DNA of 64,000 nucleotides from Porpolomopsis calyptriformis (taxonomy: Eukaryota > Basidiomycota > Agaricomycetes > Agaricales > Hygrophoraceae). The stretch is taken from NCBI GenBank assembly GCA_951640195.1, contig OX621175.1:186001-250000 (forward strand), read 5' to 3'. Position numbers and translations under genes: made by a program. Under the pieces are notes generated by a model. That model did not search any database. It saw only the letters and a list, made by a program, of their open reading frames with translations, and was not told the origin of the DNA. This document shows positions 10,171-22,214 of this stretch, one piece after another; within the stretch, counting starts at the first letter, position 1, and every line of letters starts with the position of its first letter.

Positions 10171-11833
10171 ATGTGTCGCATTTTCGCATTCCTCTCAGTG
10201 CAAGTACCTATCCATCTCTTCGTATAACTTCTCACACTTCCTTTATTTACCAGGGATCCCATCTTACTTGAAGATGTCTTGGTAACCCCCCCTCACGCTA
10301 TCACGTCAGTGTATCCTCTTCATATTACTCTGGTGAGAGACTGACCCATGGGTATTCGTTTACTAGAAAACAGTATTACACCATCCTTGTTAGGATCAAA
10401 AATATGCGTTGATTCCCCTTTCTTTGCAGAGTTCATACTCGCTATATCCGTACTTCACATGTCGAAATATTCATTGCAACCACACTGATTATTTCTATAG
10501 AACAAGAACGCGCCATTTTACCACCTCCCAAACGTTAGTGTCTGTTTGGATGGGTAATTTCTGTTTACTGAATCGGACGCATCCTCAGGAGTCCTCGGAA
10601 CCAACAGGAATCTTGCTGGCTTCGGCATTACTTGGTTCACGGATACTCTTAGCAAATTTGACAAGTTAATCCATGGCCCCCATCCAGCCATATATAAAAC
10701 TACCATTGCACAACCGTGAGGTCTCGTTCCTTTACACACAGGCAATTCACAAACATATTGGTGCCATCCCAGGGACAACGACACGACGTTTGTACACGTA
10801 TGCCGCCATACCGCCTCCGAAGCCATTCTTGCACACGTTCGAGCCACACACTCTCCCCCGATAGTGTCCACAAACAATCACCCATTCGTTTTCGGACGCC
10901 ACTGTTTTATGCACAACGGAGCTATCGAGAGATTTCGTGAAATCGTGAGCGCTTTGTCCCTTGTGTCGATATCGCGGGCTCTGACAGACGGAGGTTTCCC
11001 TATCCAAGCGTGCCCATATGTTCCAGCTGACGTCTCAAAAATACATCAATATGATCGAAGGAAGTACCGACACTGAGCACTTTGCTGCTCTGTATTTTTC
11101 TCGCCTCGATGAGCTACGTACCATCGAGGATATCGAAAAATCATACCCGGCCCGTAAAATGTGGAAAGCGTTGGAAATCGCTATCGAACAGGTTTTGGAT
11201 ATTCAAGTCAAACGTTTCGGTAAGAGGCTTGACAATTATTTGAATATCTGTACCAGTATGTGTTCTCTCACGTTTTTGCTATCTCTCCACTAAAAGATCA
11301 CACCAATGTAGCGGACGGGGAGAGTCTAGTTGCGCTCAGATACAACAACAACCTCGATGCAACCCCTGCCACCCTGTACGCTTCCTTCACAGTAGCCAAT
11401 AAGTTGAATCGCAAGCACCTGGGGAAGGGTCTCTATGAGGATTCTCGCGACGAGAGTGCAATCGATGATGCCGTGAAGGAGATCATTGACCGTTCGCCAC
11501 CCATCACAGAGTTCTTCAAACCAGAGGACCAGGCCCCGTATGTTATTGGTCCATGTGAGTTTCTAGGAAACTTGGTATCGGTGCTATCTGATAGATTATA
11601 TATATTCGCTGTTTCCCTGGAGAAGATCCCTCTAACAATTTACATGGCCCGCACATTGTTGTGGCATCAGAAACAATCAGTGCGTTAATAGAATTAGTTT
11701 GTTGTTCACTCCTTGCTAAAGTGTTATAGCCTTCGACCCCGAGGACTGGTTGGCACTGGGAAAGGGCCAGGTTCTGATGGTGGACAAGGAGAACGACAGG
11801 ATAACGGTGGATTTCGATCAAGTTAAAATCTGA
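10171..11833 (+). CDS. class II glutamine amidotransferase (Dug3-like)
   Basis: The product starts MCRIFAFLS, so Cys2 becomes the N-terminal nucleophile of a class II (Ntn-type) glutaminase. Exons I support: 10171-10199, 10254-10304, one from 10367, then 10589-10715, 10773-10944, 11027-11255, 11312-11554, 11626-11679 and 11730-11833. Motifs include VDPILLEDVL, NLAGFGITWFTDT, HVRATHSPP, NNHPFVFGRHCFMHNGA, GSTDTEHFAALYF and the end FDPEDWLALGKGQ. In yeast Dug3 works with Dug2 in cytosolic glutathione degradation; this role here is by family. The first intron begins with GC (GCAAGT), and no GT donor restores the frame. The joint between 10,380 and 10,589 is unresolved, so that part of the glutaminase domain is uncertain. 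Confidence 0.85.
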
Positions 11834-12098
11834 CCAGTACTGTCAATCAAGGTTTTGTCTCATCCCTGGTACGCGCAGGCTCGCCGTATGTTGTTGCTCC
11901 AAAGTATGGAACCTTATCAGTCTACGTTCGCCATGTCATGCATTATACAAATTTCAAAAGTTGCCCCACATTGACACCACAAAAGAAGACAAGAAAACTG
12001 AATGGATTACACTAGAGGTATGGATTAGCGGTCAGAGGTGACCTATAAGAACTCGAATGAGCATCACAGGGAGGGACGGATATCGCAACAGCTTCTTC

Positions 12099-13984
12099 TC
12101 ACCGTTCATAAGTCGGTTCTGTCCATAGCACTTCATCTATCCGGCCTTTCAGCCACTTCACGACATCCTGTCCCAACGACGCGCAATCGTACAACTCCAA
12201 CTGCTTCAATTTAACAGGCGCGACACCATTAACTATTAATGCCGAAGACGCCGAATCAGGATTGCGCGCCTCCACCATCTGCACAAGCTTCGCCACACCA
12301 TCGCTATGCGAATGACAATTCTTGAGCGCAAGCGAAACCAGGTTCGGACACGCCCAATGCGTTTGCTCTTCATCCGGAGGTCCAAGGGTGGTGAGAAGCG
12401 GCTCGAGCGGTGTGCCGCCAATATGAAGGGTGTGTAAGTGCGTCAGATCAGATAAGACGGCCCATGATATCACGACACCCCCTGGGCCGTAATAAAAGGA
12501 CGGTGAGCCGCTGTTGCCGTAGGCGACAGCGAGATGGCCTAATGAGGGGTTATTAGAACGGGCGAGGAGGTTCGAAATGGTATCTTCAATGGGCTCGCGA
12601 GCCTCGATGTCAAGGTTGAGAGTGTCAAGGGAGGGTAGGATGAGCGAGTCGGCCAACTGGGATAATAGGTAATGTCCACCGAGACTCAGTTCTTTGAGAT
12701 CTGGCAGGGATGTGGGCGATAAAGGGAGAACGGCAGGCAATACAGCAGAGAAGTGGAGAGACAAGACCTCAAGGTTGGGATTGGAAGAAATAATATACAG
12801 TATTCGGTCCAATGGAAGGTGGTTGGTGGGTAATGCGCGAAGGTTGAGAGAACGTAGGTCAGTCCGCAGAATAGGGGAAGACCATTTGAATGGAGTGAAT
12901 TGAAGGGTGAGTGATTTCAGCCGTGGCAACGACACAGTATAATTTGAGCTTGCACTCGGCAGCCACGGCCAGTCGTTATAAAACGCAGCTTCCGCGCAAG
13001 ACACTTCGAACTCAGTCAAGATGGGCCCATCCCCTATTCACATTCGAACCATTAGTTCAAACAAACAACGAGTATCGATTACGCACCCGTGAGAGACTTG
13101 AGAGCGGCCATGGAGGAAAACTGTTTGTCAAACCTGAACACAAACCGTTCCCAACGATGCATCTGTTCAACCAGATAGTATACAGCGATATGGCCCCAAT
13201 GTATACTCGTCCGTGAAGGTGGGGAGGATTTGTCGGAGGGAGAGCTCGGGGCCGATTGCCATGTGTCATGACTCGGGGAAGGGGGCAGAATTATGGGTGC
13301 ATGTACCGGGGGGAGGATTGGGATGGTGGGGCCGGGATGAGGAGGATGTGGTATTACATAGTGTGCTGGAACGCCGTGATGATGAGAAAAGGACCCCCAG
13401 GCTGGGGAGGCTGGTCTGGGGCGAGGAAGGGCTTCGGGCGAACCCTTGTTTACTCGCAAATATATCTCGATGTCCAGGGGGACTTTGTTCCCAGAGCGTT
13501 CCAGCCAAAGGCGTATGATATCGGCGGATGAATGGGGCGTTGTCAGGAGGCGAATCTGGATAGTGATAGTGAAGTTCTGACCATTGACAAGGGTGAGGTG
13601 ATCGGAACGTACTTTAGACCAGATCTTTGGCATTGACAAGGCAGTTTTCCGCCAAAGTGTGCACACCGCGCAAAGGACCCAGGCACAGCACGGATAGTCG
13701 TCAAAGTTGAATAAAAAGACTTGCCGTAGGAGTTCAAACGGAAGCCTTCGGATGGGGGCAAGATAGGCCATGGTATGGGATATCTGGTCCTCGAGGGCAG
13801 CGCGCTCGTTCAACATCTCGTTGATAGCGCATCTTGAGTCGGCGACAATCTGTGCGAGAGATGCCTCGGATGCATCAATTTTGCCATTTACTTCCAGGAG
13901 AGACCGACGTTGTGTGTCAAGGGTCCGTCGAGCGCTGGCTAGGGTGGCTTCGGTTGGTGGTTCTGGTAGATCTATGAAAGACAT
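12099..13984 (-). CDS. F-box protein with N-terminal coiled coil and LRR-like region
   Basis: Two exons, 13984-13087 and 13033-12099, join through a phase-1 intron. The ATG at 13984 is the first in frame (MSFIDLPEPPTEATL). Residues about 10-65 form a coiled coil (LASARRTLDTQRRSLLEVNG, LNERAALEDQI). It is followed by IRRLPFELLRQVFLFNF and a C-terminal CTLWRKTALSMPKIWSKV, the F-box. A Pro-rich insert follows, then the second exon carries irregular leucine-rich repeats (LPRLKSLTLQF, NLEVLSLHF, LPDLKELSLGG). Such proteins are hugely expanded in Agaricomycetes and are thought to be SCF ubiquitin-ligase adaptors through Skp1; the target is unknown. Confidence 0.88.
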
Positions 13985-14125
13985 GATTGAGAACGTTTTT
14001 CGAGGAGGCGGTGCGCTATTCAATCTTTTTACAAGTCCGATTGCTCATATGATGAGAACGTTTATTTTCCCACACGACTAAGAAAACCTCTCGAGCGTAC
14101 TGTCTAGGTAACTCGAGGCGAATGA

Positions 14126-14617
14126 TCACTTCTTCCCTACATCGATAGCATCACCGTTCTTGCAGGCGATGATCTTGATCCTCGGCGCATTCACCATCTC
14201 GTTAGATTCCATTTTAAATGACGGGTTCTTCACGATAAAAGTCCAGACATCGTCGCACAGACGGTAAGTGTGAAGGTGTCCCTGCGACACCCATCTCAGC
14301 AGGGAAAGTCATGGACATACGAATGGCGCACCTTCAGCGTGGTCTTTGTCTTTACCTGCCGGACCATCGTATCCGCAAGTGATTTGTCAAACTGATAACA
14401 GGTCTGCATGCGCAAAGAGGCTTGAGTCGGATTGGCAGCTTACCTGCTGCAGGACTTTCATCGCCAGTTGGGGTGTAATGGACCCGTTCGTGATAAGTTC
14501 GTCGAGCGAATCTGTCAGGGCCATGCCAATCCTTCTCCACTTTCACTCTATGATTCAAGAGGGTGTAGACATCACATACGAAGATCCCCTGTAGAACTCG
14601 TAGTAAGCTGATGCCAT
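14126..14617 (-). CDS. TOA2: transcription initiation factor IIA small (gamma) subunit
   Basis: Four short exons, 14617-14580, 14531-14444, 14391-14332 and 14281-14126, sum to 342 nt (113 residues), the usual size of this protein. The reading is [40 protein letters not shown], a joint at QQ/FDKSLAD, and [19 protein letters not shown], a near-canonical TFIIA-gamma: an N-terminal four-helix-bundle half and a C-terminal beta-barrel half ending [19 protein letters not shown] stabilises TBP on promoter DNA as a heterodimer with the large subunit. No frame in this interval is long enough to stand out without splicing. Identity is very secure. Confidence 0.95.
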
Positions 14618-15791
14618 CCCGTTTCCTTCGAGGAGTTGGGACGAGTCAAGGTGGTTCTGATCACATGACTTTGCTCGGTAACACTTATTTATTCGAGGTT
14701 TATCTATGCAAGCTGGATTTATACTCCTGTACACAGAACGGTAGAGAACTGAACAATAAGCATTGACTATGGCACAGTACTTCCCCTGTTCGTTGAAGAG
14801 GCGGGCTGGAAGATCAATGATTCAGTGTGTGAATACAGCAAACCCACGTTGACGGGGCGCCTTCAGTAGTCATATTGGACTTTATCTAGTCAGTTGCATT
14901 CTCCCCGGATGGAAACCAAGACTGAACCTTTTTCCATCTGGTGAGAGTACAACTGACCGGACACAGAACCAATTTGGCCAATGAAGACTCCACATCTCAA
15001 ATGCAAATTGTGGACGGGCATTGTAGTGAGGAAAGGTCCTAGGTGGTGAGTCCTGACATCGTTGTCGGAAAGGCAGCCTACATGGCGGTTTCTGAAAGAA
15101 ACGCTGCGCCGATGGAAGCCCTGTTTTTATATTCCATGAACCTGAAACACCGGAATTGCCCGTGACGTCTAAATCCGTTCCGCCCCATTCCAAATCCAAG
15201 ACAGGGGTCGCTTTTGCATTTGCGTGACGTATTCAAGTTACCTGTGCGAGGTCCAGGCGGTCTTGAGAATCCGAAATGAAAAATCCTTAAAAACCACCAA
15301 ATTCGGGAAAAATCTCTGACCATTCCAAGAGTAACCTTCCGACGGCATTGCGGATGATCACATAAGTCAATGACCGAAGCGCCGGATGTCACCATCGTCA
15401 TAGATTCGGCGCCCTCTTCTTCGGCCGTGCGCAGTTTAGAATGGGCGCATTGACTTTAGGTCACATGTTCGGACGTTGACGGAACTGAGACTCGGCCACG
15501 CATCTTTTCAAGATACGAGTCTCAGTTCCGTAAAGGACAACATATTGGATATTCAGATCCTGTAACAGTACAAATGCATAACTGAGAGGAATTTGTGTAA
15601 GGGCAGAAAACCCAGAGAGCTTGATGGCATACCGAGAACGTTCCTATGTAGAGTGCCTATCCACTTTGACATTTCTTCGATCGCTGACTTTGACGAGGGA
15701 CTCGTTGCCTGCCCTAGAGGGCATCATACCTCCGCATCTTCGCATTCCTTTTCCTACAGAGGAAAACTTAATTATGAGCAGCTGGTGAGAC
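14618..15791. other. gene-poor stretch with a possible WD40 scrap
   Basis: About 1.17 kb between TFIIA and the BTB gene. The minus strand at roughly 14,890-15,000 reads VRSVVLSPDGKRFSLGFHPG, which resembles one WD40 blade of the kind found in basidiomycete NACHT-WD40 proteins. Neighbouring blades are not recognisable, so I read it as a decayed fragment. A perfect inverted repeat lies at 15,479-15,531. Confidence 0.45.
15479..15531. repeat. perfect 16-bp inverted repeat, 21-bp loop
   Basis: acggaactgagactcg at 15,479-15,494 is the exact reverse complement of cgagtctcagttccgt at 15,516-15,531. It could form a hairpin in DNA or RNA. It sits in the intergenic stretch downstream of the BTB gene. 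Confidence 0.8.
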
Positions 15792-16503
15792 CTATAGACG
15801 TGCTACATACGCTTGTTCCAGAGACCCCTCTAATCTGGCGATGTCTTTCCGCAACAATTCCTCTCTTCCTGAGGCTATTGCAACAGACAAGTCGAACCCC
15901 AACCTCAGTGCCTCTTGCAATGTCAATGGTACTTCTCTCGTTAAGACCTTTTCAAGGATATCTTCGTATCCCTCGGAGATCTTGTACCTCTTCCATGTCG
16001 CAAGCATTGTAATAGGATCTACTGGGAGCTTGGTGAGATTGTCAATGGCGAGCTTGCGAAGGCCATCCATTTGCCATTGATCGGCGAGGGCTAAGATGGA
16101 GAGCCAATCTTCACCAGAAGCACCGCTAGTGTTGTAACTACTGCACTCGCACGTGAGTGGGTTCGGCTTCATGTCAATGGTCCAACTTACGGGTTGTAAA
16201 AGACCCAAAGAAGGCTTTCAAAGTCGACGACCTTGATTTGTTCCAAAACAATGGGATGCTCATCTGTACGACCCTCATTGCTATTTGCGGGCAGTGGAAC
16301 AGAAAACATGTCTCTGAACACTGGTGATTCTCTGGTGAGGAAGAAGAGGTGGAAACGGAACAATTGGCTCTCGACCTTGAAGAATGCAATCATGTGAGGC
16401 GATGGTGCCTGTGATCTGCAAGGTGACTTGAGCGTACACGAAAGACGACGTTCCCGTCGTCGAAATAATAAGTTCGATTGCGAGAGACAGGATCTGAGGC
16501 CAT
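15792..16503 (-). CDS. BTB/POZ domain protein
   Basis: Three exons, 16503-16438, 16375-16191 and 16140-15792, sum to 600 nt (199 residues). The product starts MASDPVSRNRTYYFDDGNVV and continues FRVESQLFRFHLFFLTRESP then VFRDMFSVP, the classic fungal BTB entry in which the protein 'value' strand precedes a conserved H-x-F-L helix and a D-M-F turn. The middle matches DFESLLWVFYNP, and the C-terminal part (LALADQWQMDGLRKLAIDNL) is the usual helical extension. These short BTB-only proteins are numerous in Agaricomycetes; roles in ubiquitin ligation or transcription are inferred only from the domain. It is divergent from the MOB gene, with 69 bp between start codons. Confidence 0.9.
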
Positions 16504-16572
16504 CGATGATAAGCGCGAGGAGAAAGCGTCCCTTTAGGGTTTGCATCGCCACAAAGGATGCTGGCCACAATG
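16504..16572. promoter_or_regulatory. 69-bp bidirectional promoter (BTB / MOB)
   Basis: Only 69 bases separate the ATG of the BTB gene (minus, 16,503) from the chosen ATG of the MOB gene (plus, 16,573). Both 5' leaders must start inside this interval or overlap the opposite coding sequence. An earlier in-frame Met at 16,570 is equally possible for the MOB protein. Confidence 0.55.
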
Positions 16573-18385
16573 ATGCCCCAACGCCCTTTGCGAGGTTCAC
16601 GAATCTCTACATTCTACCCAGTCAAAGACCTTCCGTCGCTGGCATCTCTTGACAGCGCATTCCAACTACAGGAGTACATCTCACTCCTCATACGTCTGGA
16701 CGTGCATGATGTCGAGGCGATCGTCTCCGTCCCTGGCAAGAGTAGTCTGAAGGACAAAGAAAAAGCCCAGGAGAATGGTGCCGACGACGAGAAAGACGCG
16801 GACAAGGAACGTAAAAGTGATATAGCCGTTGACGAAGCGTGTTGGATCTATGAACAGCTACGGTGCGTGCAGAATCACCGCACTCCATCCTTGCACTTTG
16901 AATACGAATTAATTTAGACGGCTGGCACAAGACCTAACCCATCCTTTGATCACCACACTCCAGCAAGAATGCACACGCGCTTCGTGTCCTGAAATGAAAG
17001 CCGGCGAATGGCTGTACTTATGTGTCGCTCATGGCGACGATGGCGCGAGGGAGGTGTGTGTGGTGTCGTCTGCATTCCGATCCTGATTTAGCTCTATCGC
17101 AGCAATGTTGTGCTATCGATTATATTCTACATACGCTAGACAGCGCCACCGCTCTCTTAAACTCACCCCGTGCATTTCCCTCTCGGTTCGTATCCTCACT
17201 ATACTCGCGGTCAAAATTAACATTTTATTCATCTCCAGCCTTTCAATTCCCCAAACGTCTCACCGCCACTTTTCCTCCCTCGCTCGGCGTCTAGGACGGA
17301 TCTTTGCGCACGCTTTTTTCCACCACCGTGAAGCCTTCGAGCAAGCCGAAGCGGAGTCCTCGCTTTACGCCCGCTTCCTGGCCCTGACATCCAAATTTGA
17401 CCTCGTCCCTACTGAATTCCTTGTAATCCCCCCCACTCTCGGTCATGTTGATGGAGAGAACCTCGGGCGAGATGTAGACGTCCAGCCCCCAACGTTACTT
17501 GGAGCTGCTATCCACCCACAGCCCGAGAGTGACGTTGACAGGCAGCCTGGTTTGACTCTCGACAGTGTATGGGAGCAAGAGAAAGAACGAGCTCAGAGTA
17601 GGAGTCCACCCGGACTTGGACACCCACCGGGCACTGATAGCCCACGCAAAATAGGACGAAATAGAACGGATACGATGATTTTTAGCGAAGCCATTAGTGC
17701 TGTGGAGGAATTAGCAAAAGGGGACACAGACTCAGATGCTGGACCGGTCGAGACAGTTGTGGAATTGATACCAACAATAGACCAGCCGCCGTCATCTGAC
17801 CTCGAACTTGCGATGGAGCCTACACCTGTGCCAGAGCCTTCAGTTTCAATGGATGCAGATAGCTCCGAGGCCGATCTTGTCCCTTCTATCCTTGTTCCCA
17901 TCGAACCCACTCATGAAGCCTCAGCAGCTGAGCTGGGCGCAGCTCATACGGAACCTTTGCCTCCGGCATCCTCCTTGATTTCGGAAACCTCTGCGGACAC
18001 CGCCCTCTGTTCTTCTCCGACCGAGAAAGTACAGTCTGAACCTGAAGAAGCGGGAGAAACCCAAATGGAACATGCTCCGGTCGAAAATGCGGAAGATGAA
18101 GAGGGTCAAGAGACTGCAACACTTGTAAAAGGTGACGATGTCGCCGCCACCACTCTTGCAGAGTCGCTGTTCCCCGAGGAAACTGAAAACCTGATCGACA
18201 TCGACATACCACCTGATGTCCATGAGCTTGGCCTGATGGTTGACCAGATCGAAATTGAATCGCCAAGCATGGTTGACTTGGAGCTCAGCGAGACCAGCCC
18301 TGGATCCGTTGAATCAGATTCTCCGACCCTCAGTGTTGAAGACACTCCACAAGGTGCGAAGGCTAAGACTGATTCTATGGACTGA
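16573..18385 (+). CDS. MOB4/phocein-like protein with long acidic C-terminal tail
   Basis: Exons 16573-16862, 16918-17053, 17103-17185 and 17239-18385 sum to 1656 nt (551 residues). The Mob1/phocein fold is clear: ACWIYEQLRRLAQDLTHPL, CTRASCPEMKAGEWLYLCVA with the zinc-ligand Cys pair, DYILHTLDSATALLNSPRAF, and SSLARRLGRIFAHAFFHHRE with the zinc-ligand His residues. The ARRLGRIFAHAFFHHRE form is closest to MOB4 (phocein), a STRIPAK component, rather than Mob1/Mob2 of NDR kinases. About 310 residues after the domain are disordered, rich in Glu, Asp, Ser and Pro, with no recognised motif; MOB4 is normally near 225 residues, so this tail is unusual. The N-terminal 75 residues contain a charged KDKEKAQENGADDEKDADKE insert. 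Confidence 0.88.
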
Positions 18386-18551
18386 TTTTGACGCGTGCGC
18401 AGAACCACTGCAGGACATCGTAGAGATTGACATGGCACCACCAAGCATGACAGAGGAGCCGTCGAGTCAGGACTGAGCAGTGATACTTAATTAGCGTATT
18501 TGACTTGTGACTGACTCGACTGATAAATAAATCTTTCTCATCCTCACCATA

Positions 18552-21500
18552 ATGGACAATAATGAACGCCCCGACGCAAGCACCGTTCCTAACCCTTTCA
18601 TGGCGTTGGCCGTCTCGCCAACGGGACCGAATCCCAACAAATCGCTGCGGACGAACACACGAAGAGGTCCATTTGCCGAAACCCATTCGCTCAACTCCTC
18701 AACACGACCTCCTGTGACGGAAGCGTCCAGGAAGGACTACAAACCCGCTGGACGCTCGCAACAGCGTACTACCAGCATCCTTGGTTCTGTTTCTTCAGCA
18801 GACGCTCCAACTGATAGTGATACTCAAGGGAGTTCACTTGACCCGCTCGCCAAAACAACGAGTGAATCAACTCTAATCTCTGATGGAGGCCTTTCCCCTT
18901 CTACAAAATTGGCCCAGCAGCGACCGGCACGATACGAACCCCCCAAAAACCGTCGGGCACAGTTCAATAGCCGTCTCACGGAACATTCTTCGGACGAGCC
19001 TTTGGTGGCATCTAAACCGCCGGAACGGCGCCAAGCAACTGCTAGCCAGAAGGGCGACCTCGTATCGACACTGACGCATGCTCTCAGCACACCGCCGTTC
19101 CCTGATTGTCTCATCTGTTTCTCCTCCATCCATCCAGCTCAGCCGACATGGTCTTGCTCCCCGATTATTCCGCTTGTCAGCTTAGTTGACGATCGTGACG
19201 AGGACCGATTCACGAACAAGGATCAGTCGAATTCGTACTGCTGGACTACCTTCCACATCAGGTGTATCCGTTCGTGGGCGGCCAAGAATGTCAAGGATGT
19301 TTCGGATGCATGGCGTGCGAGAGGTGAAGAGAAGAACGGTGAATGGAGATGTCCGGGCTGTCAGGGGAGGAGGGAGACGGTGCCTTCTGGCTATCGGTGG
19401 GCTTCGCACTCGATCTCTTAGCTTTCCTTCTCAATATCCACTCTTTCTTTCTGTAGATGTTTTTGCGGCGCTATGCCAGAACCCAAACTCACGCGTTCGG
19501 CGACGCCCCATTCATGCGCTAATATCTGCTCGCGCTCTCGCGTCTGTGGTCACCCCTGTCCTTTGCTTTGCCACCCAGGCCCTTGCCGGCCATGCCAAAT
19601 AAAAATAGAGATGAGATGTCATTGCGGTCGACGTCCACTATCATTCAAATGTTTTAATCTTTCTCGCCCGAAGGACGAGTCGGGGCCAGCTGGCGGAACG
19701 GAATTATCGTGTGGGGCAATTTGTGGAAAAAACCTTGGGTGTGGGACCCACAAATGTGGGCAGCCCTGTCATCCGGGTGATTGTGAGCCATGTCGGGTGG
19801 TAGACGTTGCGAAATGTTACTGCGGGAGGGTAGATCGGGAATTAAGGTGCGGGGAAGGAGAATCGAAGGTGTGTACACTAGACGAGGAAACAAAACAGAA
19901 ATGGGTTGGCAGGTTCAGTTGTGATAATGTTTGCGCTAGGTCAACTCCCAATGACCTGCTTGCACTACTCATTTGCTGATATCGAGCGTGTTGTAGGCCC
20001 TTTGATTGTGCCGTTCACTCTTGCCCCAAACCGTGCCACCCTCCTTCACCAACGCCCCCACTGTGTCCACGCTCACCTTCGCTCGTGACTCGTTGTCCTT
20101 GCGGTAAACAGGGTCTTTCCTCTCCAGATGTCTCAGCATTCCTACCCGATACACTTCTGCTTCGGAAAAAATGCTCAGATCCTATCCCGACATGTAATTC
20201 GACGTGCATGAAGCCCCTTGCGCAGTGCAGTCATGTCTGCTCTGCCAAATGTCACACAGGTCCATGTCCACCATGCACGATCATGTTCGTGCGACCCTGC
20301 AGATGCGGTGCCACTACCAAAAGTGTATCATGTTCTAGCCTCTTAGCCGACATGCCAGACGAAATTCTCTGTGACAAACCATGCACTGCCCTGAGAGCCT
20401 GTGGAAGGCACCAATGTAACCGTCTGTGTTGTCCCCTCGCCTCCCTTGCCTCGGTCGCGAAAGGTAAGGGGAAGAAGCGCAGTGGAGTATTAGACATGAG
20501 TGGGATTGGTCAGACGAGCCTACACGAATGTGATCTGGTTTGCGGGAAAGTACTTAGTTGTGGCAGTCATCGATGTGAGGAGCGGGACCATAGGGGGTTC
20601 TGTCCACCTTGCCTCAGGAGCAGTTTCGAAGAGGTATTTGTTCTCCTTTAGGTTCTTTTCTAGCTCTAATCATGCCAATAGATGATCTGTCATTGTGGCC
20701 GAACGGTGGTTGACCCACCGATCCCTTGTGGTACTCAAGTTCACTGCAAATTTCCTTGTACCCGACCGCCCCTTCCTTGTGGTCACCCTTTGACGCACCA
20801 TTCTTGTCACGAAGACCCATCACTCTGTCCACCGTGTCCCTTTTTAACGGGAAAGACCTGCGCCTGTGGTAAAAAAGTTGTTGAAAATGTGAGGTGCTCG
20901 CAGGAAAGGGTATCGTGTGGTATAGTTTGCGGCAAGTAAGTCAACAGTATCCGATGCAGTGGATGTTCGCCTGACTTGATCCTAGACTTCTGGCGTGTGG
21001 ATTTCATCACTGCGAGAAGCTTTGCCACAGCGGCGGCTGTGGGCCCTGCAGTTCTCCATGTGGGAAACCTCTCAAGCACTGGTAAGAGTGTGTTTTCAGT
21101 TGCACCATCCCCATCCGGTGACTTTGGAACTCACAGCCAACCTGCGCTGCATCCATGCACACTACCTTGTCATGCTCCGTCGACATGCCCTGAACTTGAG
21201 CCTTGTCGAGCGATCGTTACTTTGACTTGTCCTTGTGGTCGCATTCGGCAGTTGCTGCCCTGCGGCCGATCGATAGCGAACCCTTCCGGTCGCGAATCGA
21301 CGCAACAGTTGAAGTGTTCCAATGAGTGCACTGTTGCAAAGCGGAACGCAAAGCTAGCGGAGGCGCTGGGCATTAATACAGAAAATCGACAGGGTAGCGC
21401 AGTCGTTTATAACGACGAGATGATTGCCTTCGCAAGGGCAAATCCGAAATTGCTCGGCTTGGTTGAAAAAGCTTTTGTGGAGTACATCTCGTTATCATTG

Positions 21501-22214
21501 AGATACGATTTCTGATACTGATTTGAGATGCGAATAGCTTTGTCAACTCTGAGAAGAGGACGCAGGTGCTACCGCAGATGCCACCAGACCGCCGGAAATT
21601 CGTGACTGACGTTAGTCATCTCCCGATCTCTTCTGACACCATTATCCTAATTCTGTTATTTTCTATAGCTTGCCACTATCTACAGAATGGACACTCAAAC
21701 CGTTGATCAGGAACCGCACCGCAGGTCAGTAGCACATCATGCCCGCCCATATCGTCCGGACTGACCATGTCCAAAAAAAAGTGTGCAAATCTTTCGCCGC
21801 ATCGACACGCGTGTTCCGGGACCATTACTTTCCCATGTTGTATCCTCTTCACCTCCGCCGGCTAGTCTCGGAAAGTTGGCTGATCTGCGTTCTCCGAACG
21901 CCAAGCCGATCGCCCGTCGGCCTCAGTCTCCGTCTCCCACTGTCGCCAAGGCTCCTGCTTCTGGACCGGTCTCAGGAAGCAAAACCCCGAGAGGCTGGAC
22001 GGCCGTCGTCGCACGATCAAGCCCGGGTGTACCCACACCTGCCGTCAGTTCATCACCCAGCGCCAGTCCGGGCCCGTCATCGTCCAACTCTGGAAATGTA
22101 TCCCGGTCACGTACTCAGCCTGCGAACTTTGCTGGGCATCTCCCAATCGCAATGGCAGAGATCGTACCCGATAGTTGGGAGGAGGACGACGAAGAGATTA
22201 AGACAACATGCTAG
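18552..22214 (+). CDS. NF-X1-type zinc-finger protein (FAP1-like) with R3H domain
   Basis: Nine exons (18552-19396, 19457-19939, 19997-20633, 20682-20935, 20986-21081, 21137-21481, 21538-21610, 21669-21724, 21782-22214) sum to 3222 nt, 1073 residues. After a disordered N-terminus a RING-like module runs from CLICFSSIHPAQPTWSCS to WRCPGCQGR. Then follow many NF-X1 fingers of the form C-x-H-x-C-x-x-x-C-H-x-G-x-C-x-x-C, for example CGHPCPLLCHPGPCRPC and CGTHKCGQPCHPGDCEPC. Near residue 895 the R3H-like segment LPQMPPDRRKFVTDLATIYR occurs, followed by a Ser/Pro-rich tail ending SWEEDDEE. Yeast FAP1 binds FKBP12 and human NFX1 is a transcriptional regulator and putative E3 ligase; which applies here is inferred. 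Confidence 0.95.
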
